A DNA stretch of 64,000 nucleotides, taken from assembly GCA_044433115.1 (NCBI GenBank), contig JAWXTY010000007.1, forward strand, positions 6,051 to 70,050. Direction: 5' to 3'. Under the pieces are notes generated by a model. That model searched no databases. It saw only the letters and a list, made by a program, of their open reading frames with translations, and had not been told where the DNA came from. This stretch comes from CAKUIA01 sp044433115 (GTDB lineage: Bacteria > Verrucomicrobiota > Verrucomicrobiia > Opitutales > Intestinicryptomonadaceae). The number at the start of each line of letters is the position of its first letter. The first letter of the stretch is position 1. Made by a program: the position numbers and the translations under genes. Of this stretch, positions 62,126 to 64,000 are shown one piece after another.

Positions 62126-62248
62126 TTGGGGCGTCAAATTGCCCTTCAGGTGAGTATTTGCTTTTGATTGAGGGTCGAAGCATATATTAATATGTGAGAG
62201 TCTCAATCAAAAGCGAAACGGAGCATCAAGGGTAAGTTGACGCCCCAA
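62126..62248. repeat. Family A long palindrome, copy A5
   Basis: The outer arms TTGGGGCGTCAA and TTGACGCCCCAA are perfect complements over 12 bases. Inner arms are TTGCCCTT/AAGGGTAA and GCTTTTGATTGAG/CTCAATCAAAAGC. The core is ATATATTAATAT where other copies have GTATATTAATAC, again a paired change. Confidence 0.85.
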
Positions 62249-62260
62249 GCCCCACCAAGA

Positions 62261-64000
62261 TTAGAACTTGAAGCCTATTGATAGGTTTAATGAGTGGGTT
62301 ATTAGGGATTTGTAGATGTAGGCTGTGTAGTCGAAGTAGGCGATGAGGGAGTCGCTGAAGTCGTAGCTCATTCCGAGTCCGATTACGCCTGCGTCTTTGC
62401 CTGCTTGGCTGCCTACATAGTTAACACCTGTTACAATGCCGTTTGTGAAGCCGTATGTCATATCGTAGCTTTCATCACCAAACTCGTGAGACCACATCAA
62501 TGCTAGTTTTGTATTGAACTTCGAGTTGATTGCGTAGTTCATTTCCAAGCCCAACATTGTCTTTAAGCTATAGTAAGTATCGCCTAAGATTTCTGTATCG
62601 TAGGAGTTGCCTGTGATTGTTGCGTCGTCATTTTTAATAATAACTGCATTTATCATAGCAATTGGGCTTAGAGTCAATGATTGGTTCAACTCTATGTCGT
62701 ATGATATACCTGCTAGCATATTTACTGCATCGCTATCCCACTTAGACTTAGCTACTCCTGTTGTAGTACTCTTTGTTGAGTCGTTCCAAGCGTGTGAGTA
62801 GCCTATGTTCACAAAGAAGTCCATTGGCAATTCATCTAATTGGGCAGCTAAGTAGAAGTTTAGTAGGAAGTTTTCAGCTGAAGCGTTATCGCCTGCGTCG
62901 CCTTCTACCTTATTATAAGTGCCACCTATAGATATTCCCATTAGGACTCTCTCTTCTGTAATCATATCAATATTTGCTGTTGAACCTACTGACCAGTAGT
63001 CATAGCCACTAACTCCATTTGAAGAGTCCTTAGAGCCGAGCAAGTTGATAGATTGTAGTTGAGCGAGTTTTGTATACTTTGTTGTAGCAACTTCTAAAGC
63101 CTCTACAGTTTCGTCGTCTGTTTCAACTATTTCTGTTGCCATATAAGTTCCCTTAGACTTTTTCAATATGCTTCTTGCTCTATTTACATTTGCTAAATTC
63201 AAGTTGCTTAGCAACATTGTATTAACTTCTGTCATATGAGAGTTTGCGTTCATTATATAGTCGTTTAGGTTCTCGTTTGCGTATACGTCTGACTTAAAGT
63301 CTTTCTTTGCGTCAGTGTCGCCAGTGTTGTCTATGCTGTCAAACTCGTCTGCTAATTCTTGAGTGTTTTCATCAGCGTCTGCATACAAGTCGCTAAAGTG
63401 GCTTAGGCTTTCTACTACTAAATCCATTCCGCCATCGCTATTTACTTCGTAAGTATAATCGCCACTTAGGAATGTCAAGTCGCCGTAGAAGTCGTCTACT
63501 ACATTATTATTTAGAGTTGTTTCGTCTAAGATTGTGTAGCTTTCGCCAATTAGCATATCCTCATCTGTATCTACTGCCAATGTGCCATTGATTGTGATTA
63601 CTCCACTTTCAACGATACTTGCCATTGTGCCTTCAGTGTCTGTAGCTAATATTAGAGTAGCTCCATCTGCGATAGTCAATGTGTCAGTGTCGCCATCGTC
63701 TGTAGAAGAGTAATCTGTAGATAGAGTGCCGCCTTCTAAGATTAGTGTGCCTTCTGAGTTTAGTGTGCCTTCTGAGTTTGTAGCTGTGATTTCAAGTGAA
63801 GTATTTGCTAGGATATTACCTTGTACAGTCGACTCGCCCTCTAATGATATTGTGAGGATTTGTCCATCTTTGTGTTCATTAGTTAGAGCTGTGCCGTAAT
63901 ATGTATCATCTGAGTCAGTGATATAAGCAGATACTTGAGCGTCCTTTAGATAGATTTTGCCATCTGTAGTCTTTACTGTACTTAGTAGAGTAGAGTCTGT
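62261..64000 (-). CDS. Autotransporter-like outer-membrane protein, C-terminal part (start outside window)
   Basis: The reading frame continues to base 64000 without a stop, so the N-terminus is missing; the TTG at 63679 is not the true start. Residues near the window edge are Thr/Gly/Asp-rich repeat sequence (LEITATNSEGTLN, then SEGTLILEGGTLST), like passenger domains. The C-terminal part from about 62265 to 63060 has alternating strands and ends LITHSLNLSIGFKF with the terminal Phe of beta barrels. A linker with ELADEFDSIDNTGD lies between. The passenger function is unknown. Stop 13 bp from repeat A5. Confidence 0.8.
   Translation of the reverse strand, partial: TDSTLLSTVKTTDGKIYLKDAQVSAYITDSDDTYYGTALTNEHKDGQILTISLEGESTVQGNILANTSLEITATNSEGTLNSEGTLILEGGTLSTDYSSTDDGDTDTLTIADGATLILATDTEGTMASIVESGVITINGTLAVDTDEDMLIGESYTILDETTLNNNVVDDFYGDLTFLSGDYTYEVNSDGGMDLVVESLSHFSDLYADADENTQELADEFDSIDNTGDTDAKKDFKSDVYANENLNDYIMNANSHMTEVNTMLLSNLNLANVNRARSILKKSKGTYMATEIVETDDETVEALEVATTKYTKLAQLQSINLLGSKDSSNGVSGYDYWSVGSTANIDMITEERVLMGISIGGTYNKVEGDAGDNASAENFLLNFYLAAQLDELPMDFFVNIGYSHAWNDSTKSTTTGVAKSKWDSDAVNMLAGISYDIELNQSLTLSPIAMINAVIIKNDDATITGNSYDTEILGDTYYSLKTMLGLEMNYAINSKFNTKLALMWSHEFGDESYDMTYGFTNGIVTGVNYVGSQAGKDAGVIGLGMSYDFSDSLIAYFDYTAYIYKSLITHSLNLSIGFKF

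Noticed and set aside
63677..63679. TTG as the start of the autotransporter-like gene
   Set aside because: The same frame stays open to the window edge, with repeat-like passenger sequence upstream.

Overview
The window is an AT-rich, gene-dense stretch of a Gram-negative chromosome. Evidence for a Gram-negative cell: LpxD and KdsA (lipid A and Kdo), a Pal/OmpA-type lipoprotein, TolQ/ExbB and TolR/ExbD-like proteins, several lipobox lipoproteins and an autotransporter-type beta-domain protein. Other markers are squalene-hopene cyclase, a three-subunit proton-translocating transhydrogenase, an oxygen-sensitive class I fumarase and late heme-synthesis genes. Most genes lack a clear Shine-Dalgarno sequence, but rpsU has a near-perfect one. 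The mix suggests the PVC superphylum (Verrucomicrobiota, perhaps Opitutales, or Lentisphaerota). That placement is inference, not proof.

Layout. 1-5.8 kb: start of a UvrD/PcrA helicase gene (cut by the window edge), aroQ, a Nif3-like gene, a flavin reductase, serS, fumarase, nth. 6-8.9 kb: pntB/pntAb/pntAa. 9-11 kb: squalene-hopene cyclase. 11-17.7 kb: leftward cluster hemY-hemH-HemX/CcsA-like-rnr-HI0933 flavoprotein. 17.9-20.7 kb: pncC, prmA, M20 peptidase. 20.9-22.5 kb: lipoprotein, anti-sigma-like protein, ECF sigma factor. 22.6-28.5 kb: a four-gene GTPase system, the main find: a putative FHA/zinc-ribbon/DO-GTPase protein, a GAP1-N2-like protein with a C-terminal anchor, a 913-residue coiled-coil membrane protein and a GYF-like membrane protein. 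28.6-31.9 kb: Pal-like lipoprotein, a 5'-nucleotidase and a fused MurU-AmgK-like enzyme for cell-wall sugar recycling. 31.9-39.5 kb: leftward xer, meaB, rmuC, LysM lipoprotein, purH and a lone divergent chemoreceptor. 39.8-43.9 kb: leftward pyrG-kdsA-suhB-nadC. 44.1-50.5 kb: rpsU, a 1-kb repeat-rich gap, HIT protein, phoH, HD-domain phosphodiesterase, lpxD. 51.2-54.1 kb: a DevBCA-like exporter with its ATPase gene divergent from the other two. 54.1-61.9 kb: FmdB-like proteins, TPR lipoprotein, M50 protease, DtxR-type regulator, TPR/ExbB/ExbD-like cluster, purE. 62.3-64 kb: the C-terminal part of an autotransporter-like protein.

The intergenic DNA is unusual. At least two families of long palindromes are scattered through it. 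Family A (about 120-130 bp) keeps a core of GGTCGAAGC, TATATTAATA and GAGAGTCTC, and its outer arms differ between copies while staying complementary within each copy. Family B (46 to about 290 bp) is MITE-like, with terminal inverted repeats near GAGTTCTAAAAATTGG. Several copies abut or supply the stop codon of the neighbouring gene. No transposase, CRISPR array, rRNA or tRNA was recognised.
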